Assembly: GCA_017644045.1 (NCBI GenBank)
Contig: JAEPMI010000010.1
Location: forward strand, 372,001-436,000
Direction of reading: 5' to 3'
Source: Deltaproteobacteria bacterium
GTDB taxonomy: Bacteria; Myxococcota_A; Polyangia; Polyangiales; Houyiibacteriaceae
DNA: 64,000 nucleotides
The notes beneath the pieces were generated by a model. It saw only the letters and a list, made by a program, of their open reading frames with translations, did not search any database and was not told the DNA's origin. The translations under genes were made by a program, and so were the position numbers. Numbering within the stretch: the first letter of the stretch is position 1; each line of letters starts with the position of its first letter. Below, piece after piece: positions 16,329-23,773 of this stretch.

Positions 16329-17177
16329 ATGAGCGACGACATCGGCACCATCGGCTTCATCGGCGCCGGCACCATGGCGACCACCATCGCCCGGGGCCTC
16401 CTGCACGCGGGGCTCTGCACGCCCGAGCAGCTGATCGCCAGCGAGCCGCGGGAGCCACGTCGGGCGGAGGTCACGCAGGAGCTGGGCATCACGACGGTCG
16501 CCTCGAACGCCGAGGTCGCCGCGAAGGCCGACGTCATCATCCTGGCGACCAAGCCTCAGGTCTTCGGACGGATGCTTCCCGAGCTGCGGCAGTCGTTGCG
16601 CCCGGAGACGCTGCTGATCTCCATCGCCGCCGGCGTCACCAACCACGCGATCGAGGCACGGTTGAGCCCGGGCACGCGCGTGATCCGGACGATGCCGAAC
16701 ACGCCGGCCCTGGTCCGTCACGGCGCGACGGCGGTGGCGCCCGGAACGCACGCGACCGAGGCCGACATCGCGCTCGCGCGTCGGCTCTTCGAGAGCGTCG
16801 GCATCGTGGAGGTGCTCGACGAGTCGTTGATGGACGCGGTCACCGGCCTGAGCGGATCCGGCCCCGCGTTCATCTTCGTGATCATCGAGGCCATGGCCGA
16901 CGCCGGCGTGAAGGTCGGCCTCCATCGGAAGACCGCGCAGACCCTCGCCGCCCAGACGGTGCTCGGCGCGGCCAAGCTGCTCATCGAGACCGGCGAGCAC
17001 CCCGGTCGCCTCAAGGACATGGTCTGCAGCCCGGGCGGCACCACCATCTCCGGCCTCCACACGCTCGAGGCCGGCGGTCTTCGGACCACTCTGATCGACG
17101 CGGTCGACGCCGCCGCCCGCCGCAGTCGAGAGCTCGGGGAGATGACCTCGCGGACCCTCGCCGGCGAGTTCGACTGA
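16329..17177 (+). CDS. proC: Pyrroline-5-carboxylate reductase
   Basis: This enzyme catalyses the last step of proline synthesis, using NAD(P)H. The 282-residue product has the Rossmann motif GFIGAGTMA at residues 9-17, TKPQVF, RTMPNTPALV, the catalytic-region TGLSGSGPAFIF near residue 172, and the signature MVCSPGGTTISGLHTLE near 232. The start is ATG at 16329; the open frame extends upstream but overlaps the divergent gene. It converges with yggS, with four bases between the stops. proC and yggS are neighbours in many bacteria, usually in the same orientation; here they converge. Confidence 0.96.
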   Translation: MSDDIGTIGFIGAGTMATTIARGLLHAGLCTPEQLIASEPREPRRAEVTQELGITTVASNAEVAAKADVIILATKPQVFGRMLPELRQSLRPETLLISIAAGVTNHAIEARLSPGTRVIRTMPNTPALVRHGATAVAPGTHATEADIALARRLFESVGIVEVLDESLMDAVTGLSGSGPAFIFVIIEAMADAGVKVGLHRKTAQTLAAQTVLGAAKLLIETGEHPGRLKDMVCSPGGTTISGLHTLEAGGLRTTLIDAVDAAARRSRELGEMTSRTLAGEFD

Positions 17178-17181
17178 ACGC

Positions 17182-17862
17182 TCAGCCCGGGCGTTGGCCG
17201 AAGACCGCCGTGCCGATGCGCACCTCGGTGGCGCCCTCGGCGATGGCGACCTCGAGGTCGCCGCTCATGCCCATGGAACGGACCGGGAGCTCGTAGCGGT
17301 CCGCGAGGGCGGCCAGGGCGCGGAAGTGCGGACGCGCATCTTCGGGTTCGCCGTCGGGCGGGATGGTCATCAGCCCCTCGAGGCGAAGCCCGTCGAGCCC
17401 TCGAACGTGGTCCACGAGCGCGTCGAGGGCGTCGGTCGCCACACCGGACTTCTGCGCTTCGCCCGCGACGTTCACCTGGATGCGCACCCCGACGACCACG
17501 CCATCCGCGCTCGCGCGCTTGTGGATCGCGGTCGCCAGTCGCGGCGAGTCGATGCTGTCGACGCCGGCGCCGGCCGCCACGACGACCTTGGCCTTGTTGC
17601 GCTGCAGATGGCCGATGAAGCGCCACTCGAGCTCGAGGTCCGAGAGCGCCGCCGCCTTGCGCTCGAGCTCCTGCGCGTAGCTCTCACCGAAGACCCGCTG
17701 ACCGGCAGCGTGCGCCTCGCGGATCGCTTCGACCGGGTGTCGCTTGGACACCGCGACCAGCCGTACCGAGCCGGGCTCGCGGCCGGCGGCAGCCACCGCT
17801 CGATCGATGCGGGCACGCACCGCGGCCAGTCCCTCGGTCACGCTCACGAGAGCACGTCCCAT
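17182..17862 (-). CDS. yggS: PLP-binding homeostasis protein, YggS/PLPBP family
   Basis: Members bind pyridoxal 5'-phosphate and buffer its supply; no catalytic reaction is established. The 226-residue protein has the PLP lysine in LVAVSKRHP (Lys40), FGESYAQEL, WRFIGHLQRNKAK, VNVAGEAQKSG, and the phosphate-binding SMGMSGD and VRIGTAVFG. It is the last gene of a minus-strand run and its start overlaps the end of maf by 19 bases, so translation is coupled. ATG at 17862. Confidence 0.95.
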   Translation of the reverse strand: MGRALVSVTEGLAAVRARIDRAVAAAGREPGSVRLVAVSKRHPVEAIREAHAAGQRVFGESYAQELERKAAALSDLELEWRFIGHLQRNKAKVVVAAGAGVDSIDSPRLATAIHKRASADGVVVGVRIQVNVAGEAQKSGVATDALDALVDHVRGLDGLRLEGLMTIPPDGEPEDARPHFRALAALADRYELPVRSMGMSGDLEVAIAEGATEVRIGTAVFGQRPG

Positions 17863-18419
17863 CGCCGGAGCAACGCCAGGGTCTCGGCGAGTGGCAGCCC
17901 GACGACGTTCGTGTAGCTACCGTCGATGGCCAACACGAGCGCGGCGCCGAGGCCTTGGATCCCGTAGCCTCCAGCCTTGTCGAGCCCTTCGCCGGTGGCC
18001 GCGTATCGTCGCGCGTCGTCGTCGCCGAGCGCGCGGAAGCGGACGTCGGTCGTCACGGCGAGCTCCTCGAGCAGCTCCCCGCCCCGCGCGAGCGCCACTG
18101 CGGTGGTGACCTGATGGGTGCGGCCGGCCAGTCGCTCGATCATCCCGGCGTTCTCCATGGCGTCGGCGGGCTTGGCGAGGATCGCTCCGTCGAGCACCAC
18201 GACCGTGTCCGCGCCGAGGACCAGCGCGTCGCCTTCGGTCACCGCGGTCGCCTTCGTGCGCGCCATGCGGGCCACGTAGGCGGGGCTCGGCTCGCCGTCG
18301 CGAGGGGTCTCGTCGATGTCGGCGGGCCGGATGCGAAGCGCGAGCACGGTCCCCTCGGGGTCGAGGCGACGGATCAGCTCGGCGCGCCGTGGGGAGGCGC
18401 TGGCCAGGACCAGCACCAT
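17844..18419 (-). CDS. maf: Maf-family nucleoside triphosphate pyrophosphatase
   Basis: Maf proteins hydrolyse non-canonical or specific nucleoside triphosphates (dTTP/UTP or m7GTP types) to monophosphates. The 191-residue protein has the signature LASASPRRAELI, the catalytic-loop ALVLGADTVVVLDG, KPADAMENAGMIERLAGRTHQVTT, and DKAGGYGIQGLGA, which contains the substrate-binding Lys-Ala-Gly-Gly-Tyr. The KAGGYGIQG form is more like the dTTP/UTP-type (YhdE), but assignment is tentative. It begins three bases after the stop of the ParA fusion gene and overlaps yggS by 19 bases. Confidence 0.94.
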   Translation of the reverse strand: MVLVLASASPRRAELIRRLDPEGTVLALRIRPADIDETPRDGEPSPAYVARMARTKATAVTEGDALVLGADTVVVLDGAILAKPADAMENAGMIERLAGRTHQVTTAVALARGGELLEELAVTTDVRFRALGDDDARRYAATGEGLDKAGGYGIQGLGAALVLAIDGSYTNVVGLPLAETLALLRRWDVLS

Positions 18420-18422
18420 GCC

Positions 18423-20138
18423 TCAGCCCTCGGCCCCGGCTCGCTCCGGGTGGTTCTTCTCCAGGCGCCGAACGTACGTACGGCTCACGTGCTCGGGGTC
18501 GAGCCCGAGGAACTTGGCCACCTCCGTCACGAAGCCACGGATGTACACCTGGGCGGGCAGGTGACGGACCTGCTCCCCCTCGATGGCCTGGAGGAACGAG
18601 ACGCCGATCTTCGTCTTCTGGCTGATCTCCTTGAGGCGCACGCCCTTGGAGAGTCGGACGGCGCGAAGGAGCGCTCCGGTGAAGACGGTCTCGGGCGTGA
18701 TGACGGGCGGCGGCGGTCGCGGTCCTTCGTCGGCCTCTTCCTCGCGGGTGCTGGCCTGCGTCGGTTCGGGCGGGAAGACGCTGAGCTCGTAGGGGCGACG
18801 GCGCGCCGGATCGAGCAGGACGTCGTGGGCCTCTTCGAGGCGGGCGCGGAGCCGCTCGAGGCCGGTCTCGTCGAAGAGCCCCACGCACGCGAGCGAGCCG
18901 GGCGCGTAGATCTCGCGCGCACGCTTGGCGGCGCGCCGGACCTCCTCGTCGGTGGCGCCGCGGTCGATCTCGAGCAGGTCGTGGTGCGTCGCGAGCGGGA
19001 CGGTCGGCTGCGGCGCGAAGCGATACTTGCCGGCCGCGAGCGAGAGCAGCCGGCGCGCGATCTTCTCGATGCTGCGGCTGGCCTTGGTGCCCGGACTCTC
19101 GATGAGGAGCGGGCGACCGGTGCGGAGGCAGTTCCAGACGGTGTCGTCGAAGTCGACGTAGCCGAGGTACTCGAGGCGCACGCCGAGCCGGCGACGCGCC
19201 GCGCTCGCCATGCGCTCACCGAGCTCGAGGTCTGCCCGAAGCCGGGTCTGGTTCACGACGAAGAAGGTGTCGTGCTCCTCCATCGCCTGCTCCACCTGGT
19301 CGGCGAGCGGGTGGCCCTCGGCACGGAGCTTGCGAAGCAGGTCGAGCGGCGGGAGCGCCCGACCCTCCTGCTCGAGGCGCTCGAGCAAGGAGGCACCGGC
19401 CTCGGCGATGGCCGAGTCGTCGCTGGCGGCCACGGCCTGCTCCACCAACCGTCGAAGGCGGCGGAGGAAGGTCGCCCGAACGAAGCGGTAGGTGCCCTCG
19501 ACCGCCGTCGGCTCGGGCAGCGTCGCGAAGAGGTGCACGTCCGCGTCGAGCCAGAGATCGAGGAGGCTGTGGTCGAGCCCGGCGCCGATGTCGATGACGA
19601 TCCAGTCGGCGTCCATCTTGGTGAGCCGCTCGGTCAGATCGCGCCGGCGTCGACGGGTCGACTCGCCGCGGGCGGGCTCGTCCAGACCGGCGTGAAGGAG
19701 TCGGAGCCCGCGGACGCCGGTGTCGACCACGCCGGGCACGCCGGGCGCGGGCGGGTTCGTTCCATCGGCTGGCCCCGGATGGACGACCAGGGCCAGGTCC
19801 GAGTCGGTGTCCTCGACGTCGTCGAAGGGCAGCGTCTCCTGGGTCTCGCCGTCCTCGTCATCGGGGCTGGCGAAGGAGGGCAGCGGCGGCGTGTAGGTGG
19901 CCACGCCTGCCGGGTGCGGAACGCCGAGGAACCCATGCAGGTTCGCGCCGATGCGGTCGGCATCGACCGCCACCACTCGGCGACCGAGGCTGGCCAGGTA
20001 GATGGCGAGGTTCGCAGCGAGCAGGGACTTGCCCGTTCCGCCCTTGGCCCCGCCGATCACCATGAGGCGCGGGGCGGTGGGGCCCTCGCCCTCGGGGGCG
20101 GGCTCTCGGAAGAGCTCGAGATCGACCTCGTCGGTCAT
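18423..20138 (-). CDS. ParA/MinD-like ATPase fused to a DnaJ-like segment and an HTH domain
   Basis: This 571-residue protein has three parts. Residues ~22-330 form a deviant-Walker P-loop ATPase: GGAKGGTGKS at 29-38, VVAVDADRIGANLHGFLG, DWIVIDIGAGLDHS, and FFVVNQTR, with an acidic insert at ~85-115. Residues ~378-450 resemble a J-domain (HDLLEIDRGATDEEVRRAAK and EEAHDVLLDPARRRPYE), but the HPD tripeptide is absent, so Hsp70 stimulation is unlikely. Residues ~478-560 form a RodZ-like helix-turn-helix (LRAVRLSKGVRLKEISQKT, IRGFVTEVAKFLGLDP). The fusion suggests a positioning ATPase with DNA- or protein-binding tail. It sits 64 bases after the HNH gene and 3 before maf. I know no named family with this order. 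Confidence 0.88.
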   Translation of the reverse strand: MTDEVDLELFREPAPEGEGPTAPRLMVIGGAKGGTGKSLLAANLAIYLASLGRRVVAVDADRIGANLHGFLGVPHPAGVATYTPPLPSFASPDDEDGETQETLPFDDVEDTDSDLALVVHPGPADGTNPPAPGVPGVVDTGVRGLRLLHAGLDEPARGESTRRRRRDLTERLTKMDADWIVIDIGAGLDHSLLDLWLDADVHLFATLPEPTAVEGTYRFVRATFLRRLRRLVEQAVAASDDSAIAEAGASLLERLEQEGRALPPLDLLRKLRAEGHPLADQVEQAMEEHDTFFVVNQTRLRADLELGERMASAARRRLGVRLEYLGYVDFDDTVWNCLRTGRPLLIESPGTKASRSIEKIARRLLSLAAGKYRFAPQPTVPLATHHDLLEIDRGATDEEVRRAAKRAREIYAPGSLACVGLFDETGLERLRARLEEAHDVLLDPARRRPYELSVFPPEPTQASTREEEADEGPRPPPPVITPETVFTGALLRAVRLSKGVRLKEISQKTKIGVSFLQAIEGEQVRHLPAQVYIRGFVTEVAKFLGLDPEHVSRTYVRRLEKNHPERAGAEG

Positions 20139-20202
20139 CGCAAGCCGGGTACCGCGATGGGGCGGCTCTGTCGAGCCGTCGCGTGCGAAGCGTGGGGCGA
20201 CC

Positions 20203-20796
20203 CTACCCGGTGGCCTGGAGGAAAGGCTCCCAGTCCGGCAGCGGATTCTTCACGCCGGTCAGCTGGATCACCACGGTCCAGGTCGGCCGGACGGGGCGCC
20301 GCCGCATGGGCATGTCGGCCTCTTCCGGCGTGCGATGACCCTTCTCCAGGTTGCAGTCGCGGCAACAGCTCACGAGGTTCTCCCAGGAGGAGCCACCCCC
20401 ACGGCTCCGAGGCAGCACGTGGTCGATGGTGAGGTCCGACCCTTTCCCGCAGTAGACACACTGGTGGCCGTCGCGGACGAACACGTTCCGGCGGCTCAGC
20501 CGAAGCGGCGTCCGCGGGACGCGGTCGTACACCCGCAGGAGCAGGAGCCGGGGCACCTCGAGCGCCCCGCCGACCGTCCGCACGGTGAGCTCCCCTTCCT
20601 CGGGGTCGCGCGCCGCCCACCGCTCGAAGTCGTGCGGCTCGTAGTCCCGGTCGAGGGCCTGCGCCCGGTCGCCGTAGAGCAACGAGAAGGCGTGGCGCGC
20701 CGAGGTGATACGGACCGGCTGGTACCCGCGGTTCAACACGAGGACGGGAACGTCGAGGACGTCCTTCCCGCGGAGGAGTGGGTGCGTCACCGCCAC
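20203..20796 (-). CDS. HNH endonuclease family protein
   Basis: This 197-residue protein has an N-terminal part (VPVLVLNRGYQPVRITSARHAFSLLY) typical of stand-alone bacterial HNH proteins, followed by the nuclease core at ~113-155: CVYCG, LTIDHVLPRSRGG, SWENLV, CCRDCNLEKG. The two CxxC pairs bind structural zinc and DHV supplies the catalytic His. These widespread proteins are not linked here to restriction or mobile genes; their role is unclear. Start is GTG at 20796 (a second GTG two codons downstream is also possible). It lies 49 bases after the kinase on the same strand. Confidence 0.9.
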   Translation of the reverse strand: MAVTHPLLRGKDVLDVPVLVLNRGYQPVRITSARHAFSLLYGDRAQALDRDYEPHDFERWAARDPEEGELTVRTVGGALEVPRLLLLRVYDRVPRTPLRLSRRNVFVRDGHQCVYCGKGSDLTIDHVLPRSRGGGSSWENLVSCCRDCNLEKGHRTPEEADMPMRRRPVRPTWTVVIQLTGVKNPLPDWEPFLQATG

Positions 20797-20845
20797 AGCC
20801 TACCCCGACTCCCCCCTACCGGCACATCCGAGCAGTGCCGGGGCT

Positions 20846-22384
20846 CTACCCAGCGCTCCAGCTGGCTTCGTACAGGTCGACCGAGTCGCCGAGGGCCTCC
20901 GCCTTCGCGAGCCGCACCTCACATCGGCGGCCGCCGACCAACGAAATCGCCTCGTCCAGCAGGCCCATCATGAGGACCGCGCGGGAGAGACGAGGCCGGG
21001 GGTGTGCCTTCACCTCGAACAAGCCGTAGCCGAGGCCGAGCTCCTTCACCTGAGGCGATCCGTCGGCGAAACAGCGCGACCAGAGCTCGCCCGTCCGGGC
21101 GAAGAGGAGCTCGGGGGTGGCGTCGCTGGAGATGGCCCCCTCGGCCTGGAGTCGGCGGGCCACGGCTCGGCCGACCTCCGCGAGCAGCCGTCGGTCGTCC
21201 GAGCCGAAGGCCTCGTCACCCGCCTCGAGCACGCCGAGCACGGACTCGGGATACCACTGGTCGGGCTGGGCCTCGCCGGACACCGCGCGATCGAGGAGCA
21301 CCGCCAGCTCCTTGGCGGAGCGCTCACGCACGACCCGCTGCGCTTCCTGAACCACCAGCCCGAGCACGTCCGGGGCGCGGCTGGTCGCCGTCCGGCGACG
21401 GGTCAGATCCGACTCGCGCTCCCGCATCCGGAGGTCGCGCAGGTCGATGGTGAAGGTGTCGGTCGGGTCGTCGAACTCCTCCGGCAGCGGCTCCGCGCCA
21501 AAGGGGACCAGCGCCTCGTGGAAGGCGCGGGCGTTCTGGATGCGGTCTTCGAGGCGCTTGTGCATGGCCTGGAACACCACCGCCTCGAGCTCGGGCGGCA
21601 CATCGCGGCGGAACACGCGCATGGGCGGGGGCTCGTCTTCGAGCACCTGGCGGCAGAGCTCCACGAACGCCTCGGCGTTGAAAGGCCTGGACCCGCAGAG
21701 GAGCTCGTAGAGGACCACCCCGACGGCGTAGACGTCGATGCGGGGGTCGCGGCGGCTCAGTCCCCCGAGCTGCTCCGGGCTCGCGTAGTACGGGGTCCCC
21801 ATCGCCCGGCCCGTGGGGGTGAGCTCGTGGGTGGCGCTCTGGGCGCTCTCCATGAAAGTCGCGACGCCGAAGTCGAAGAGCTTCACGTAGTCGGCCCTGC
21901 CTTCGACCGTGGTGACCAGGATGTTCTCCGGCTTCAGGTCGCGGTGGACGACGCCACGCTGGTGCACGGCGTGGAGCGCGTCGAGCACCTGCCCCACGAC
22001 GAAGCAGGCGCGCGGGATGTCCCACTGCTCGACCTCGCGCAGGATCCGAGCGGCGCTCTTCCCCCGCACGTACTCCATGACGATGAAGGGCGCGCCGCCC
22101 TTGTCGAGGCCCATGTCGAGCACGTCGACCACGTGCGGATGCTCGATGCCGGCCGCCGCGCGCGCCTCGCGCTGGAAGCGGGCCAGGGTCACTCCGTCGT
22201 CGGCGAGGTGTGGGTGGAGGATCTTCACCGCGACCGTGCGGCCGATCGTGGTGTTCTCGGCCTTGTAGACCGAGCCCATGCCCCCGTGGCCGAGCAGTCG
22301 TTTGACGCGGTACTTCCCCCCGACGACCGCACCGACGCGATGCCGCGCGGTCTCCTCGGGGCCGCCCTTGTGCGGGGTCAGCAC
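20846..22384 (-). CDS. Ser/Thr protein kinase with C-terminal globular domain
   Basis: The 512-residue protein has a kinase domain at ~23-290 with LLGHGGMGSVYKA, VAVKIL, HRDLKPEN, DFGVATF, YYASPEQLGG and IDVYAVGVVLYELL, all consistent with an active enzyme. No membrane helix follows; the C-terminal ~200 residues (from APDVLGLVVQEAQRVVRE) form a separate soluble domain ending in RLAKAEALGDSVDLYEASW. This ending resembles that of the 11.7-kb kinase and suggests a shared sensor fold of the V4R/DUF2378 kind (inference). GTG start at 22384. It heads a minus-strand run with the HNH, ParA fusion, maf and yggS genes. Confidence 0.92.
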   Translation of the reverse strand: MLTPHKGGPEETARHRVGAVVGGKYRVKRLLGHGGMGSVYKAENTTIGRTVAVKILHPHLADDGVTLARFQREARAAAGIEHPHVVDVLDMGLDKGGAPFIVMEYVRGKSAARILREVEQWDIPRACFVVGQVLDALHAVHQRGVVHRDLKPENILVTTVEGRADYVKLFDFGVATFMESAQSATHELTPTGRAMGTPYYASPEQLGGLSRRDPRIDVYAVGVVLYELLCGSRPFNAEAFVELCRQVLEDEPPPMRVFRRDVPPELEAVVFQAMHKRLEDRIQNARAFHEALVPFGAEPLPEEFDDPTDTFTIDLRDLRMRERESDLTRRRTATSRAPDVLGLVVQEAQRVVRERSAKELAVLLDRAVSGEAQPDQWYPESVLGVLEAGDEAFGSDDRRLLAEVGRAVARRLQAEGAISSDATPELLFARTGELWSRCFADGSPQVKELGLGYGLFEVKAHPRPRLSRAVLMMGLLDEAISLVGGRRCEVRLAKAEALGDSVDLYEASWSAG

Positions 22385-22507
22385 CTCACGATTCTAACAG
22401 GACTCGAGCGCCCCCGAGTGTCCCCTTTTCCAGGCATGGGCCATGGGCGCGCGAAATCCGAAGGAAAATCGGTTCTCGGACCGACTGCTCGGGCCCAAAC
22501 GCACGAA

Positions 22508-22532
22508 GGGCGCTCACCGAGGGTGAGCGCCC
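22508..22532 (-). terminator. Terminator-like hairpin downstream of the HU gene
   Basis: GGGCGCTCACC (22508-22518) pairs perfectly with GGTGAGCGCCC (22522-22532), loop GAG, 45 bases past the HU stop. There is no T-run on the minus strand after it. It separates HU from the kinase-led operon downstream. Confidence 0.6.
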
Positions 22533-22576
22533 AACGCGCGTGTTCGAGCGACCTTGTGGGGTCGCCTACGAACGAT

Positions 22577-22888
22577 TCAGATGACCAGGTCCTTGAGCTT
22601 CTTGAGCGGGGTCGCCCGAAGCTTCTTGCTGGCCTTCACGTCCTTGTAGAAGACCTCGCCGGTGCCCGGGTTGCGGAACTTCTTGTTCTTCTGGGCCGGG
22701 ACGGCCTTGAGCTTGAGCTTCACGAGATCCGGGAGAACGAACTCCCCCGGGCCGCGCTTGCCGAGCTGCTGCTTGATGAGCTCACGGAGCCCCTCGAAGA
22801 CAGCCTGGACCTCACGCTTGGTGAGGCCGGTCTTGTCGGAAAGCTCGCTCATGATCTGAGCCTTGGTCATTCGCTTGCCAGTCGCCAT
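22577..22888 (-). CDS. HU/IHF-family DNA-binding protein
   Basis: This small basic nucleoid protein (103 residues) has the HU fold: helical N-terminus (MTKAQIMSELSDKTGLTKRE), the dimer-core EFVLPDLVKLKLK, and the beta-arm region KNKKFRNPGTGEVFYKDVKASKKLR, with the Arg-Asn-Pro tip that intercalates DNA. The usual GRNP..G..I/V is shortened to FRNPGTGE, normal for variants. ATG at 22888 has an excellent ribosome site (GGAGGGAGCG immediately upstream). The longer open frame covering ybeY is a shadow. It is monocistronic, bounded by a hairpin on the 3' side. Confidence 0.94.
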   Translation of the reverse strand: MATGKRMTKAQIMSELSDKTGLTKREVQAVFEGLRELIKQQLGKRGPGEFVLPDLVKLKLKAVPAQKNKKFRNPGTGEVFYKDVKASKKLRATPLKKLKDLVI

Positions 22889-23232
22889 CGCTCCCTCCAG
22901 TCGGATACTTTCTTGTTGCCCTCGGGCTGCGAGGAAATCTCGTAAAGCCCTTGCCCTATCGGGCGAAACGCCATCTTTTGGCGTGAGGCCAGCGCATCTA
23001 GACATGCACCCCGACCCCTGACAAGGCCTAAATCCAGCGTTTTCCCCGAAAAAGCAGGGGCGGTAAGCGAGCGACACGGGTGGCAAGCGCAGTGGCCGCC
23101 CCCCAGAACGGGCCGCCGCCGACGCTCGGCGCCAGGGTTTCCACCATTTCATCCCCAGGGGTGCCGCGCCCCCGGGCGGGCGACCACATCGAGAGAAAGC
23201 CCTTTGATTACATGCCCTTGAAAGAGACGACT
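22889..23232. other. 344-base gene-free interval upstream of HU
   Basis: This interval holds the HU promoter region and the ybeY 3' flank. A small hairpin (ACGCCA / TGGCGT, 22968-22984) lies in the HU leader, and a possible promoter lies at 22996-23024. The part near ybeY (23041-23232) includes less GC-rich patches such as TTTGATTACATG but no clear coding frame or repeat. Confidence 0.5.
22996..23024 (-). promoter_or_regulatory. Possible HU promoter
   Basis: On the minus strand TTGTCA (complement of 23019-23024) stands 17 bases before CTAGAT (complement of 22996-23001). The -35 is a five of six match to TTGACA; the -10 is weak. It is placed about 110 bases upstream of the HU start, a plausible leader length. 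No experimental support. Confidence 0.3.
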
Positions 23233-23712
23233 CTAGCGTCGGCGTGAGGCGGGGGAGGAGTTGTCCACAACTCGCCGCCCACGCGCCGCGGCACAGAGGC
23301 CGTCGGTCAGCGCCATCATCACTCGCAGCTCCTGCTCGGTTTGGTGGTCGTACCCCAAGAGGTGCAAAAGTCCGTGCGCGAGCAAGAAAGTCGCCTCGGC
23401 GACGATCGCGATCCCCCGTTCTCTCGCTTGTCGGCGGGTCGTATCGATGGAGATCACCACGTCCCCGAGGATTTCGGGGTGAAGCGGGCCGCCCTCCCCC
23501 TCCCGCATCGCGAAGGCCAAGACGTCGGTCGGGCGGTCCTTCCCGCGGTAGTCCCGGTTGAGCTCGTGAATGGTGGCGTCGTCGCAGAGGAGGATGGAGA
23601 GCTCCGCGTTCTCCATCTTCATGGCGCGGAGCATGCGCTCGGCGCGCTCGGCGATGACACGGTTCGCGAAGGGACGGCTCCGAAGGCCACGGCTGCTCAC
23701 GAAGACCGGCAC
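23233..23712 (-). CDS. ybeY: Endoribonuclease YbeY (16S rRNA maturation)
   Basis: YbeY is a zinc-dependent RNase needed for 16S rRNA 3'-end maturation and 70S quality control. The 159-residue protein carries the diagnostic zinc site HGLLHLLGYDH near residue 115 (three His), preceded by LNRDYRGKDRPTDVLAFAM and ILGDVVIS. The start is GTG at 23712. It diverges from the biotin-carboxylase-like gene, whose start is 61 bases away, so the promoters overlap. Usually ybeY is beside phoH and era; neither is present here. Confidence 0.95.
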   Translation of the reverse strand: MPVFVSSRGLRSRPFANRVIAERAERMLRAMKMENAELSILLCDDATIHELNRDYRGKDRPTDVLAFAMREGEGGPLHPEILGDVVISIDTTRRQARERGIAIVAEATFLLAHGLLHLLGYDHQTEQELRVMMALTDGLCAAARGRRVVDNSSPASRRR

Positions 23713-23773
23713 CTCCGTTTGATGCGCTCTCGCTCGCAGGGACGCAACCGCCGCCCCATGCTATGGCTCCGCC

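Noticed and set aside
20203-20796. HNH gene as part of a restriction or mobile intron system
   Set aside because: No methyltransferase, intron, integrase or phage gene is nearby; stand-alone HNH proteins of this type are common chromosomal genes.
23252-23275. DnaA-box-like TTGTCCACA
   Set aside because: It is inside the ybeY coding region and isolated.
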